Position numbers and translations under genes: made by a program
From: Rhodococcus sp. HM1
GTDB lineage: Bacteria; Actinomycetota; Actinomycetes; Mycobacteriales; Mycobacteriaceae
Direction: 5' to 3'
DNA length: 64,000 bases
Assembly (NCBI RefSeq): GCF_023218075.1
Contig: NZ_JALPTB010000017.1
Coordinates: forward strand, 1-64,000
Shown here: positions 1 through 8,779 of the stretch, one piece after another
Numbering within the stretch: position 1 is the first letter of the stretch
How the letters are laid out: every line of letters begins with the position of its first letter
Notes under the pieces: model-generated
Told to the model about the DNA's origin: nothing
Seen by the model: only the letters and a program-made list of their open reading frames with translations
Database searches by the model: none

Positions 1-33
1 CACCACAGAGCGGGGAATTCCGGGTAGCTGACA

Positions 34-60
34 CCGAACATGCTTTCAGAGCATGTTCGG
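34..60. promoter_or_regulatory. Perfect inverted repeat at left edge
   Basis: The arms CCGAACATGCT and AGCATGTTCGG form a perfect 11-bp inverted repeat around a 5-base spacer. No T-tract follows, so it could be an operator for the heptad-repeat gene to its right or the terminator of a gene outside the window. An ATG lies inside the left arm and is unlikely to be a start. Confidence 0.5.
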
Positions 61-249
61 ACGCCTATCATTCGAGGTCAGGGGCAGGAAATGGCGGGTT
101 CTGTACACACATTCTGGCCATTAACCCACACCCGCCGAGCGGGCGGACACACGCGCGCTGCCCGCACCGCGCGTGTGTCTATGCGGTGTGCGGAGACCGA
201 CATCACGTTGCCAAGGAATTCTCACAATCGGGCTGTACCGTGGCCGAAC

Positions 250-1245
250 GTGCTTTCACGTGTTGTCTCCATCCTCATCGCGGCCGGCTTGGTCCTTCTC
301 GCAACAGGCTCCACATTCGCCTATCTCGATGCACCGTCGACGACGGTGACCGTGGCCGAGTCCCCGCAGCCGGCGGCCGACTCCGATGACGGCGTCGACG
401 CGGCCCGCTCCCGTCTGCAGCGTGCCGGACTGCCCCTGTCGATGCTCGACGGCGGCGTCGGGCAGCTCACCGACGGCAGCCGTCAGCTCGACGACGGTGC
501 GCGTCAGCTCTCGGACGGTCTCCGGCAGGCACGAGAGGGCGGCGAACAGCTCGCGACCGGGCTGGATCAGCTCGACGGCGGCGTGGCCGAACTCGGCGAC
601 GGCGCGACGCAGATCAGCGGCGGAGTCGACGAGGTGGTCGGCCGGCTCACCGGGTTCGGTGCGATGCAGGGAACGGTGACCGAGCAGCTCACCACCGTCG
701 CCGACACCCTCGGTGCCTCCCCCGACCCGGTGTCGCAGAGCGCCGCCGGACAGTTGCGCACCCTCGTCGACACGCTGAACACCCAGGGCCTCGGCCAGGA
801 CACCCTCGACCAGCTCGGCCTGCTCCGCGACGGCGCCCGGCAACTCGCCTACGAGCTCACCGATCCGAACGCCCGGTTCGTGGCGGGGATGTCGCAGGCC
901 GCCGGAGGAGCCGCACAGCTCCGCGACGGCCTCGTGCTGCTCGACGACGGCGGACGGGCGCTGTCGGACGGCACGGGACAACTCGTCGACGGTGTGGAGC
1001 CGGTGGCCGGTGTGGTCGCGGGGATCGCGGACAACGTCAGATCGGCAACGGACGCGCTGCCGCGCGTCTCCGGTGCCCAGGTGGAGCCGTCGGCCACGAC
1101 CACGACGACGACCGGTCCGCAGTGGTGGCCGTATGCGTTGATCGCTCTCGGTGCCGTTGCGCTCGTCGCGGCGGCACTGTGGACCCGGATCCCGGGTGTG
1201 GGAAGCCGGTCGCGTGGCGGCGGCGTGGCGGTGTCGGACAGCTGA
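250..1245 (+). CDS. Membrane-anchored Leu-x-x-Gly heptad-repeat protein (YhgE/Pip-like stalk)
   Basis: The protein has an N-terminal hydrophobic segment (LIAAGLVLLATGSTFAYL), a long extracytoplasmic region of L-x-D-G-x-x-Q-L type heptads as in the stalk of YhgE/Pip or MmpL-associated proteins, a short Thr-rich linker and a C-terminal membrane segment with a basic tail. Both ends are probably anchored, with the repeats outside the membrane. No enzymatic motif is visible. The start is uncertain: codons before 250 do not have the third-position GC of coding DNA, so the GTG at 250 just before the membrane segment is chosen, although no clear ribosome site precedes it. In-frame ATGs lie at 91 and 181, and the one at 91 has a purine-rich stretch upstream. 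The heptad class is fairly sure; the cellular role is unknown. Confidence 0.7.
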   Translation: MLSRVVSILIAAGLVLLATGSTFAYLDAPSTTVTVAESPQPAADSDDGVDAARSRLQRAGLPLSMLDGGVGQLTDGSRQLDDGARQLSDGLRQAREGGEQLATGLDQLDGGVAELGDGATQISGGVDEVVGRLTGFGAMQGTVTEQLTTVADTLGASPDPVSQSAAGQLRTLVDTLNTQGLGQDTLDQLGLLRDGARQLAYELTDPNARFVAGMSQAAGGAAQLRDGLVLLDDGGRALSDGTGQLVDGVEPVAGVVAGIADNVRSATDALPRVSGAQVEPSATTTTTTGPQWWPYALIALGAVALVAAALWTRIPGVGSRSRGGGVAVSDS

Positions 1246-1256
1246 CGCGACACGGC

Positions 1257-1289
1257 GCCACCCGGGCGACCCCTCCTCGCCCGGGTGGC
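1257..1289. terminator. Bidirectional hairpin between convergent genes
   Basis: GCCACCCGGGCGA pairs perfectly with TCGCCCGGGTGGC across a 7-base loop. It lies between two convergent stop codons, as expected for a shared intrinsic terminator; there is no strong T-run, which is common in high-GC actinobacteria. Confidence 0.7.
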
Positions 1290-1300
1290 ACCGGTCGGGG

Positions 1301-2125
1301 CTACGAGGCTTCGCGCAGCGTCAGACCCGACAGTGCGATGACGTACTCCCCCGCCTCCTCGTCGAAGTCGACGGTGTAGACGGTCGGGAAGTACCCGGCC
1401 CGCTGGTAGGCGGCGGGCTGACTGACCTCTTCGCGGATCTGTGGTTTGGTGGCGAGCCACTCGCGGGTCATCATCGGTTCGATGAACGTGAACTCGCCGT
1501 CCCACGTTCCGAAGAGCAGCACCTCGGTGAAGTCGAACGATCCGGGTATCGCGCCGTCGGCGGCATTCGTCCAGTGCATGCCCATGAACGGCACGGTGTT
1601 CTCCGCCGCGGGCCCCGGCGGCGGACCGTACCCGGCCGGAACATACTGCGGTTCGGGAAGAGTGGCGGCCCGGGTCGCGAAGTCGGGGGCGGCAGGATCG
1701 ACGTCGCTCTCGGTGTCCGTCGTGTAGAAGTGCATGTCGAAATGTGGCTTGCCGAAGAGGACCTCGGGCTCGTGGCCGTTCGGGTTCCAGTCGAGCATGA
1801 CGTGGTCGAAACCGGTCTCGGGTGCGCCGGACGGCAGGTCCAGCATCAGCATCGTCATCGCGGCGTCCGGTCCCTCCGGCAGCCCGGTGAGTGCGGACTC
1901 GGAGATCCGGATGCCGATCTCCTGGGGCGTTCCCGCGTCGTCGACCGTGATGTACGTCCTGGACCTGCCCTCCCCGAGGGATTGTTCCGCACCGTAGAGG
2001 GTGGCTTCGTGGCCGTGCGCCTGCGAGCCGTGCGCGACGGGGGTGGACGAGTCACCGCAACCCGCGACCGCAAGTACGGCGAGAGCGGCGAGTCCGAGCC
2101 CGGTAGCGGTCCGAACCGTATGCAT
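1301..2125 (-). CDS. TTHB210-like (DUF5602-type) lipoprotein
   Basis: A 274-residue exported protein. The N-terminus is a lipoprotein signal (hydrophobic run ending LAVAGC, acylated Cys near residue 21). The mature part carries a His-rich core FDHVMLDWNPNGHEPEVLFG followed by KPHFDMHFY, then an EPMMTREWLA block near the C-terminus. The same blocks recur in the paralogue at 19760-20557. The family has no established function; the paired HxH suggests metal binding, which is inference. GAAAGG lies about 8 bases before the ATG. It is the last gene of a probable leftward operon, 52 bases after the FAD oxidase, so it may act on the cell surface with the product or substrate of that oxidase. Confidence 0.72.
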   Translation of the reverse strand: MHTVRTATGLGLAALAVLAVAGCGDSSTPVAHGSQAHGHEATLYGAEQSLGEGRSRTYITVDDAGTPQEIGIRISESALTGLPEGPDAAMTMLMLDLPSGAPETGFDHVMLDWNPNGHEPEVLFGKPHFDMHFYTTDTESDVDPAAPDFATRAATLPEPQYVPAGYGPPPGPAAENTVPFMGMHWTNAADGAIPGSFDFTEVLLFGTWDGEFTFIEPMMTREWLATKPQIREEVSQPAAYQRAGYFPTVYTVDFDEEAGEYVIALSGLTLREAS

Positions 2126-2177
2126 GGGTGTGCCTTTCGAGGTGATGGTGTTCGTGGGGTCGAGCCGGTGCCGCCGG

Positions 2178-3563
2178 TCAGCGGTCACGGCGCACGACCT
2201 GCCCGACGCGCAGCACACCGTTGCTGTCGTATTCGTCGGCGAGTGCGCTGAGCCAGTGGGCGGTGTCGTCGTCGTAGGCGCGGGCGATGGTGGCCGGGTC
2301 GGCGCTGGCCGCGAAATTGGGAAGATGCCGGCCGGTGGTCCACGGCGCCAGCGCCCGGTCGATGGTGCGGGCGTGCCCGACCACGTTCTCCGCGGTGGGC
2401 GGCGCCAGCACACCGGCGACCATCACCGCGAACTGCGCGTCGCGGTGGCAGAAGGCGCTGCGGTGCCGCGGTTCCCGGGCCAGCGCGCCGCCGAGCTGCC
2501 GGACTTCGACGACGGTCTGCGGCGAGTGCGATCCCGGTCCCGCGACCGACAGCAGGGCGTCGATCGCCTCGTGCGTCAGTTCATTTGTCAGCGCGCTGTA
2601 TTCGTGGGTCGGCATCGGGTCGACAGGGTCGGCGTGCACCGCGGCGATGGCGGCGAACGGCAAGGTTCCGATGCCGTCGAGGATCGGGGTCGCGACCGCA
2701 CGCAGGCGGCCGAGGAGGGCTTCGGCCTCCGCCGGGTCCGCGAGGCTGGCGAAGCGGACCGCGAAGGTCAGGCGACCCGCGAGCGGCGCGGGCACCTGCG
2801 GCAGCGGGGGCAGCTGCAGGAACGCGATCGACGTCGTGCTGTGCTCGGGCAGTTCGGCGCACCAGTCCAACCACGCGTGGGCGACCGCGGCCGCGTCGGA
2901 TCCGTCGAAATAGAGTGCTCCGCCGTAGAAGTGGGTGACGGGCAGCAGTTCGATCTCGACGGCTGTGACGATCCCGAGGGTCGCCTTGCCGCCGCGGAGC
3001 CCCCAGAACAGTTCCGCGTGTTCCTCGGGTGTCACGTGCAGCACCTCGCCGTTGCCGGTCACGATGTCGAAGGCGCGCACGTAGTCGGACGACAATCCGT
3101 AGGTGCGCACCAGCGGCCCGATGCCGCCGCCGGTGAGGAAGCCGGCGACGCCGACGGTCGTGGAGGATCCCGCCAGCGGCGCGAGTCCGTGCGGTGTCGC
3201 GGCGTCGATGACGTCCTGCCACACGAGACCGGCCCCGAGCCGTGCGGTGCGGGCGTCCGGATCGATCGCGCATTCGGTCAGCCGGCCGGTATGAACCAGC
3301 AGGACGTCGTCGCCCAGCGGGACCGCGCCGTGGCCGGTGCGCTGAACGGCGACCTTCAATCCGTGGTCCGCCGCGTATCGCACGGCCGCGGCGACATCGT
3401 CGGCGCTCTCCACCTCGACCACCGCGTGCGGCCGGACCGGCACCGCGACGTTCCACGGAGTCGCCAGCTCGTATCCGGGCTCACCGGGCAACGCCACCGC
3501 GCCGGACACCGCCGCCCGGAGCGATTCGATCGATGCGGCCACCGCAGGTGTCGTGTTGGTCAT
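2178..3563 (-). CDS. FAD-linked oxidase (PCMH/BBE fold)
   Basis: A 461-residue cytoplasmic flavoprotein of the berberine-bridge/6-hydroxynicotine-oxidase type. The N-terminal PCMH FAD domain carries RTGHG (residues about 75-80), the position of the His that binds FAD covalently in many relatives, followed by GVAGFLTGGGIGPL. The C-terminus ends with a BBE-like segment (DEYDSNGVLRVGQ). No signal peptide is seen. GGAAGGAAG lies just before the ATG. It follows the SARP-type regulator by about 110 bases and precedes the TTHB210-like lipoprotein by 52, so the three probably form one transcript. The substrate is unknown; relatives oxidise alkaloids, sugars or polyketide intermediates. Confidence 0.82.
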   Translation of the reverse strand: MTNTTPAVAASIESLRAAVSGAVALPGEPGYELATPWNVAVPVRPHAVVEVESADDVAAAVRYAADHGLKVAVQRTGHGAVPLGDDVLLVHTGRLTECAIDPDARTARLGAGLVWQDVIDAATPHGLAPLAGSSTTVGVAGFLTGGGIGPLVRTYGLSSDYVRAFDIVTGNGEVLHVTPEEHAELFWGLRGGKATLGIVTAVEIELLPVTHFYGGALYFDGSDAAAVAHAWLDWCAELPEHSTTSIAFLQLPPLPQVPAPLAGRLTFAVRFASLADPAEAEALLGRLRAVATPILDGIGTLPFAAIAAVHADPVDPMPTHEYSALTNELTHEAIDALLSVAGPGSHSPQTVVEVRQLGGALAREPRHRSAFCHRDAQFAVMVAGVLAPPTAENVVGHARTIDRALAPWTTGRHLPNFAASADPATIARAYDDDTAHWLSALADEYDSNGVLRVGQVVRRDR

Positions 3564-3673
3564 CGGGACTTCCTTCCATCCGTGTTGCGGGTGTGAAGGA
3601 AGGATGGAGGAGCTGCCTTGGCCGGTTCTTGACTCGAGCGGCCGGCCCGTCCAAGCAACGGCCAAGGGCAGCG

Positions 3674-6600
3674 TCAGTCCAGAATCGAGCGCGCGTAGTC
3701 GGCCAGTCCGAACATCCCGAGACGGGAGGCCTCGTCGGCGATCTGCTCGATCGCCCGGTCCCGTTCCGGCGAGGCCGCCCGCAGCTGGGTGCGCAGCAAC
3801 CGGCAGCGCAGCAACGTCGGAGGGCTCGATGTCCGTGTGGCGAGCTCCTCGGCCCGGTCCAGCAGCTCGTGGGCCGTTTCGACACGTCCGAGCAGCGCGT
3901 GCAGGCGCGCGGACGCCTCCGCGACGGAACCGATCACGCCGACCTGGCCCACCGTGGCGATGCGGTCGTGGAACGGCGCGAGCAGTTCGATGAAGGTCTC
4001 CGCGTGCTCGACGAGTTCGAGATCGGCGATCACGCGCGCGAGCAACGAGCGGTGCCCGAGCGTGGTCCACGTGAACGGCCCCTGGCCGACGGACCACCGT
4101 GCGATCTCGGTCGTCACGGCCTGCCTGTCACCCCGCGCCGCGGCGATGGCGATCCGCCACGAATCCGGTTCCACGAAGCCCGGATCCGAATCGGCAAGCA
4201 TTCCGCGTTCCCACTCGAGGGTGTTCGCGGCGAGGTCGGGGCTGCCGGCGACGTACAGCTCCGTCTGCAGGTGGAACTGCCTCGCGGCCTCGTACTGCCG
4301 CCGCGCCTCGTCGAAGTCCCCGTGCCACGACGCCAATGTCGCTTCCATCCAACGCAACTGGACTCGAACGACCGGAAGCCGCAGCAGGTCGCACCCGACG
4401 ATCCCGTGCCGTACATGCGCGGCGGCGGCATCGACATCCCCCAGGTTCATGCGGGCCATGCTGGCTGCGGCGTGGGCGATGACCGCGTCGAAGCGGGATT
4501 GCCGGTGCCGCAGGGTGAACAGCTCGTCGATCAGCCATACGGATTCGTCGCTGTGCGTCGCCACGCCGGAGTAGAGCAGGATCCGCCCCAGCAGCGCGTC
4601 GGCGATCACATCGGGATCGCCTGTCTCGCGGGCGATCGCGAGTGATCTGCTGCTCAGTTCGTCGGGAACGGCCGAATCCGGGTGGTAGCAGCTGCCGACG
4701 GCCAGTGCCGCAAGCACCCGGCAGTGGGCCGTCGGGTCGTCGGAGACGAAAGGTTCCAGACCCGACAGTCTTTCGAGAAGCGGTCCGGGATCCTTGCCGT
4801 AGGACACCCACGGCCACGCGCCCGCGGAGCGCAGCAGTGCCGCGGCCAGTCGGCCCGCGGCCGAGGTTCGGCCCTCGCGGACCGCGGCGAGCAGACCGGC
4901 GTCGACGACGTCGAGCACCGTCTGGCCACGGCCGGCCCGCGCGAGCGCCTCGACTCGGGCCACGAGCAGATCGTCACGGGCACCGGCCGATTGTTCGGAG
5001 GCCGGAAGCAGGTCGAATGCCTTCACCGCCGCCTCCCACCACTGCGCCGCGGTCTCCGAGTTCCATCGCTCGGTCGCTTCCCGCGCCGCGTCGGTGCACG
5101 CGTCGAGCACGGTACGCGGATCGGCGACGGGCAACGCGGCCATCAGATGCTGCGCTCGCCTGCTCGAGCGATCGCTGTCGGACGAGTCCGCCAGCGCCTC
5201 GGCTACCTGGGCGTGGATGCGCTGGCGGCGCAGTTCCGGTATCTCTGCGAGCACTTCGTCGCGGAGCAGACCGTGAGCGAACACATATCCGCGAACACCG
5301 GGGTCGGCGACGATGATCCGCTCGTCGGCTGCGTCGTCGAGATAGTCGGCGAGGGTGCCGAGATCCAGCCGGGTCGCGGCGGCCAGGATGTCGGTCTCGA
5401 TGTTGTCACCGATCACCGCGGCGACCCGAAGAACCTGCAGCACAGCCGGTTCCACGGACGTCAAGCGACGGCCGAGGACCGAACGGACGGCCAGCGGGAT
5501 CTCCCCGCCGAGTCGCTCGTCCCGCGGAAGTCGCGCGTACTCGGAGACGAACAGCGGATTGCCGCCGGTGCGTTCGGCGAGCATCCGCGCCTCGGTCGCA
5601 TCGAGTTCCTCGCCGGTCACGTGACGGGCAAGGGCCGCCACTTCCGACTCGGCGAGCGCCGGTACCACGATGTGCCGGTTGCCGTCGCGACGCAGGACGG
5701 CGTCGACGAATTCGCGCACGCCGGAACGCATCTCCGAATCACGCAGCGTGAGGACGAACCAGACCCGCTGCCGGTGCAGCGCTCCGACCAGGTATCTCAG
5801 GCAGCGGAGGGACGTCGGGTCGGCCCATTGGATGTCGTCGACGACGACGGTCAGCGCGGCTTTCTCCGCGGCCACCGTCTCGATCGCGTTCAGAACGCGT
5901 TCGTAGACGGCGAAACGGGCTTCGTCCGGTTCGACCCCGGTCGGCGGGATGAGCGCGGCGTCGGCGTCGACACCGAGTTCCCTCAGCATCCGCCGGATCG
6001 GCCACCACGCGGGCGCACCTTCGTCCTCGAGGCACCGCGCCCACACTGCGGTGCCGCCCGCCGAGACCGTGCGGGCGTCGCATTCCTCGGCCAGCCGGGT
6101 CTTTCCGATTCCCGCGGGGCCGGTCAGCACCACCCAGCGGGGTGCGCCGGCCAGGACCTCGTCGAACATCCCGTCGATCACGCCGGTCTCCGTCTCGCGT
6201 CCGACGAACACGCGCCCGGATTCTGCCTCTGCGGCCGGGACCGTGACGGACGGCGGGGCGGGTGCCGGAACCGTCTCGGCGCCCGTCCATTCCGGTGTCC
6301 TCGGCCAGGCCGCGAGTTCGGGTTCGTGCCTCAGGATCGCGCCCTGCAGTGCGGTCAGCTCGGCGCCCGGCCGCAGGCCCAGCTCGGCATCGAGGCGAGC
6401 GACGTGAACACCGAACTGCTCCAACGCTTCCGGCGAGCGGCCGGCCCGGTGCAGAGCCAGCATCCGCAACCAGCACGTCCGGTCCCGGAACGGGTACTCG
6501 TCGTACAACCGGGTCGCCTCGGCGAGGGCCGGGACCGGCCGTCCCATCGCGAGCAGCGCCGTGACCAGGGTTTCCCGGCAGTCGGTACGGACCTCCTCGA

Positions 6601-7093
6601 AGCCGGCGGCGGCCACCTCCACCCACTCCTCGTCGCGGAGATCCTCGAGTAGCGGTCCCCGGACGGACGCGAGAGCACGACCGGCCGTGTCCAGCGCGGA
6701 TTCCCATTCGCCGTTGTCGGCGTGCCGGCGCGCCGCCTCCGCGTCGTCGAGGAACACGGACAGGTCCACGTCCTCGCGGGGGATGTCGAGGACGTATCCG
6801 GGTGGCTGGCGCACGATCGGTGATGCGGCACCCGATTCGCTGCGCAGCGCCCGGCGCAGGTTGGAGATGTACGCCTGGATGCTCGAGACGGCGCTCGCGG
6901 GCGCGTCACCGGACCACAGCGCGTCGATGAGCCGATCGGTGGAGACGACCTTTCCGCGGCTCAGGAGCAGGACCGCGAGCACCGCACGTTGCTTGCGTGG
7001 CCCGAGATCGACGAGATCCGTCCCGGAACCCGGGTCGTGTGGACTGCCCGGCTTCCGCGCGACCTCGAGGGGTCCGAGCAGTCGGTAGATCAT
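3674..7093 (-). CDS. SARP/AfsR-type transcriptional regulator with BTAD, AAA and TPR-like regions
   Basis: An 1139-residue regulator. Residues 1-100 are an OmpR-like winged helix (LGPRKQRAVLAVLLLSRGKVV then SIQAYISNLRRAL), residues about 105-255 are the bacterial transcriptional activation domain, and an ATPase follows with Walker A GPAGIGKT (about 325-332) and Walker B TVVVDDIQWAD (about 415-424). The remaining 600 residues are helical repeats of TPR type. Such proteins activate neighbouring specialised-metabolism or catabolic genes in response to ATP and a ligand. The start has GAGGAG 7 bases upstream. It sits between the exporter and the FAD oxidase, which are its likely targets. Family assignment is firm; effector and targets are inferred. 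Confidence 0.88.
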   Translation of the reverse strand: MIYRLLGPLEVARKPGSPHDPGSGTDLVDLGPRKQRAVLAVLLLSRGKVVSTDRLIDALWSGDAPASAVSSIQAYISNLRRALRSESGAASPIVRQPPGYVLDIPREDVDLSVFLDDAEAARRHADNGEWESALDTAGRALASVRGPLLEDLRDEEWVEVAAAGFEEVRTDCRETLVTALLAMGRPVPALAEATRLYDEYPFRDRTCWLRMLALHRAGRSPEALEQFGVHVARLDAELGLRPGAELTALQGAILRHEPELAAWPRTPEWTGAETVPAPAPPSVTVPAAEAESGRVFVGRETETGVIDGMFDEVLAGAPRWVVLTGPAGIGKTRLAEECDARTVSAGGTAVWARCLEDEGAPAWWPIRRMLRELGVDADAALIPPTGVEPDEARFAVYERVLNAIETVAAEKAALTVVVDDIQWADPTSLRCLRYLVGALHRQRVWFVLTLRDSEMRSGVREFVDAVLRRDGNRHIVVPALAESEVAALARHVTGEELDATEARMLAERTGGNPLFVSEYARLPRDERLGGEIPLAVRSVLGRRLTSVEPAVLQVLRVAAVIGDNIETDILAAATRLDLGTLADYLDDAADERIIVADPGVRGYVFAHGLLRDEVLAEIPELRRQRIHAQVAEALADSSDSDRSSRRAQHLMAALPVADPRTVLDACTDAAREATERWNSETAAQWWEAAVKAFDLLPASEQSAGARDDLLVARVEALARAGRGQTVLDVVDAGLLAAVREGRTSAAGRLAAALLRSAGAWPWVSYGKDPGPLLERLSGLEPFVSDDPTAHCRVLAALAVGSCYHPDSAVPDELSSRSLAIARETGDPDVIADALLGRILLYSGVATHSDESVWLIDELFTLRHRQSRFDAVIAHAAASMARMNLGDVDAAAAHVRHGIVGCDLLRLPVVRVQLRWMEATLASWHGDFDEARRQYEAARQFHLQTELYVAGSPDLAANTLEWERGMLADSDPGFVEPDSWRIAIAAARGDRQAVTTEIARWSVGQGPFTWTTLGHRSLLARVIADLELVEHAETFIELLAPFHDRIATVGQVGVIGSVAEASARLHALLGRVETAHELLDRAEELATRTSSPPTLLRCRLLRTQLRAASPERDRAIEQIADEASRLGMFGLADYARSILD

Positions 7094-7166
7094 GCGGGCT
7101 CCTCGTACCGGCAGGGGTGGAACGGTAGAAGTGTAGGGACCTGATCCTGCCTGCGCGCGGGGACGG

Positions 7167-8636
7167 TCAGGCGTCGACGTTCGCGATCTCGCGGCTGTCC
7201 TCGACCGGTGTGCGGGCCGGACGCAGCATCACCACGCACACCAGCGCGCCGAGCGCGGCGATCACGCCTGCGACCAGCAGCGCGTGGTGCAGGCCGGTGA
7301 CGAAGTCGTGCGGCGATCCACCGGGCAGCAGCGACTGCGCGGGTAGCAGTGCGCCGAGACCCGCGACCCCGACCGCGATGCCGGTCTGACGGAACGCGTC
7401 GTTGATCCCTGCCGCCAAACCGGAATGGTCCGATGTGCTTTCACCGAGAACCAGGCCGCTCATCACGGGATTGAACACCCCTGACCCGACGCAGGCGAGG
7501 ATCAGGCCGGGCAACATCGCGTACCTGGACCCGGCGACGTCGACGGTGGTCATCAGGACCAGACCGACGGCAACGAGGAGCAGCGAGACGCTCAGCGAGA
7601 TGTACACGGGGATCCGCCGGTCCAGTTTCGCGGTGGCACCGGCCACGACGAACATCGCCACGGTCGCGGGAATGTAGACGAGCCCGGCCTCGACGGGCGA
7701 CAGATGCAGCACGTTCTGCAGGTAGATCGTGGTGTAGACGAAGACCGCGAACAACGACGCGGAGATCGCGAACGCTGCGATCTGAGCGCCGGCGAACGCG
7801 CGGTTCGCGAGCAGGTGCGGCGGCAGCATCGGTTCGCGGGTGCGGAGTTCGTGCAGCACGAACCAGACCAGCGCGACTGCGGCGACCGCAGCGGCGGTGA
7901 GGGTCGTCGGGTCGAGCCAGCCGTGTTCGTTGCCGTGCAGCAGTCCGAAGACCAGGGCCGCCAGGCCCGTGGAGACGAGGAGTTGTCCGGGCAGGTCGGC
8001 ACCGCGGGGATGCGGGTCGCGCGATTCCGGTACCCACCGGACCGTGAGCGCGAGCGTGACGAGGCCGATCGGAATGTTGACGAGGAAGATGGCACGCCAG
8101 TTCAGCAATTCGGTCAGCAGACCACCGACGAGTGGGCCGACCGCGAACGCCCCGCCGATGGTGGCACCGTAGGCGGCCAGCGCCGCCGCGCGCTGTGGGC
8201 CCTCCTCGAACACGTCCGCCAGCAGCGCGAGCGAGCACGCGAACAGGATGGCGCCCCCGATACCCTGTGCGGCGCGGGCGATGTCGAGTATCCAGATGTC
8301 GGGAGCGAGAGCGCACAGCAGCGACGCCGCGGTGAACCACACGACGCCGACGAGGAACACGCGGCGCCGGCCCCGGCGGTCCGCCCAGGATCCGGCGCTC
8401 AGGACCACCGTGGCCAATGCCAGCGTGTAGGCGTCGATCACCCATTGGAGCGCGCTCACACCGGTCTCCAGGTCGACGGCGATGGACGGCAGTGCCGTGT
8501 TGACGACCGCGATGTCGAGCATGAGCATCGCGGTCGTCACGCACACCACCGCGAGGGTGGCTCGTCGGGTCGCGGGGCTTTTCGGGGTGGCCGGAACAGT
8601 CGTCGGCCCGTTCTGGTTCGTCGAGGTTGAAGTCAC
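7167..8636 (-). CDS. MFS drug exporter, DHA2 (EmrB/QacA) 14-TM type
   Basis: A 489-residue polytopic membrane protein of the 14-helix drug/H+ antiporter family. The N-terminus has the DHA2 pattern LDIAVVNTALPSIA, then motif A (SWADRRGRRR), and later WRAIFLVNIPIG, typical of this class. It probably exports a small hydrophobic compound made or met by the neighbouring oxidase cluster. The chosen start is GTG at 8636 with GGGGAG about 13 bases upstream; the frame is open further upstream, but that part overlaps a palindrome and is not membrane-protein-like. The regulator gene follows after about 70 bases, so co-transcription is likely. Confidence 0.85.
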   Translation of the reverse strand: MTSTSTNQNGPTTVPATPKSPATRRATLAVVCVTTAMLMLDIAVVNTALPSIAVDLETGVSALQWVIDAYTLALATVVLSAGSWADRRGRRRVFLVGVVWFTAASLLCALAPDIWILDIARAAQGIGGAILFACSLALLADVFEEGPQRAAALAAYGATIGGAFAVGPLVGGLLTELLNWRAIFLVNIPIGLVTLALTVRWVPESRDPHPRGADLPGQLLVSTGLAALVFGLLHGNEHGWLDPTTLTAAAVAAVALVWFVLHELRTREPMLPPHLLANRAFAGAQIAAFAISASLFAVFVYTTIYLQNVLHLSPVEAGLVYIPATVAMFVVAGATAKLDRRIPVYISLSVSLLLVAVGLVLMTTVDVAGSRYAMLPGLILACVGSGVFNPVMSGLVLGESTSDHSGLAAGINDAFRQTGIAVGVAGLGALLPAQSLLPGGSPHDFVTGLHHALLVAGVIAALGALVCVVMLRPARTPVEDSREIANVDA

Positions 8637-8716
8637 CTCGCAGACGCTGCTCCCCCGCGCTTGGACCGGACCGGGTCGAACGCTTGGATGCGTGAAATTC
8701 GATGCGCCCCTGCCGA

Positions 8717-8768
8717 GTGCGCACAAATTGTTGCGACGCGCCGACGCGACGCGACAAGTTGTGCACAC
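8717..8768. repeat. Imperfect palindrome, possible terminator and variant repeat
   Basis: GTGCGCACAAATTGTTGCG (8717-8735) pairs with CGCGACAAGTTGTGCACAC (8750-8768), 16 of 19 positions. It lies just downstream of the thioesterase-like gene on its coding strand, so it may end that transcript. Its outer arm resembles the right arm of the palindrome at 28041-28080 (CACTTGTGCACAC). Confidence 0.5.
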
Positions 8769-8779
8769 TCGAACGGCGC

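Noticed and set aside
40-249. N-terminal extension of the heptad-repeat protein from ATG at 40
   Set aside because: The ATG lies in a perfect inverted repeat and codons up to 250 lack coding composition.
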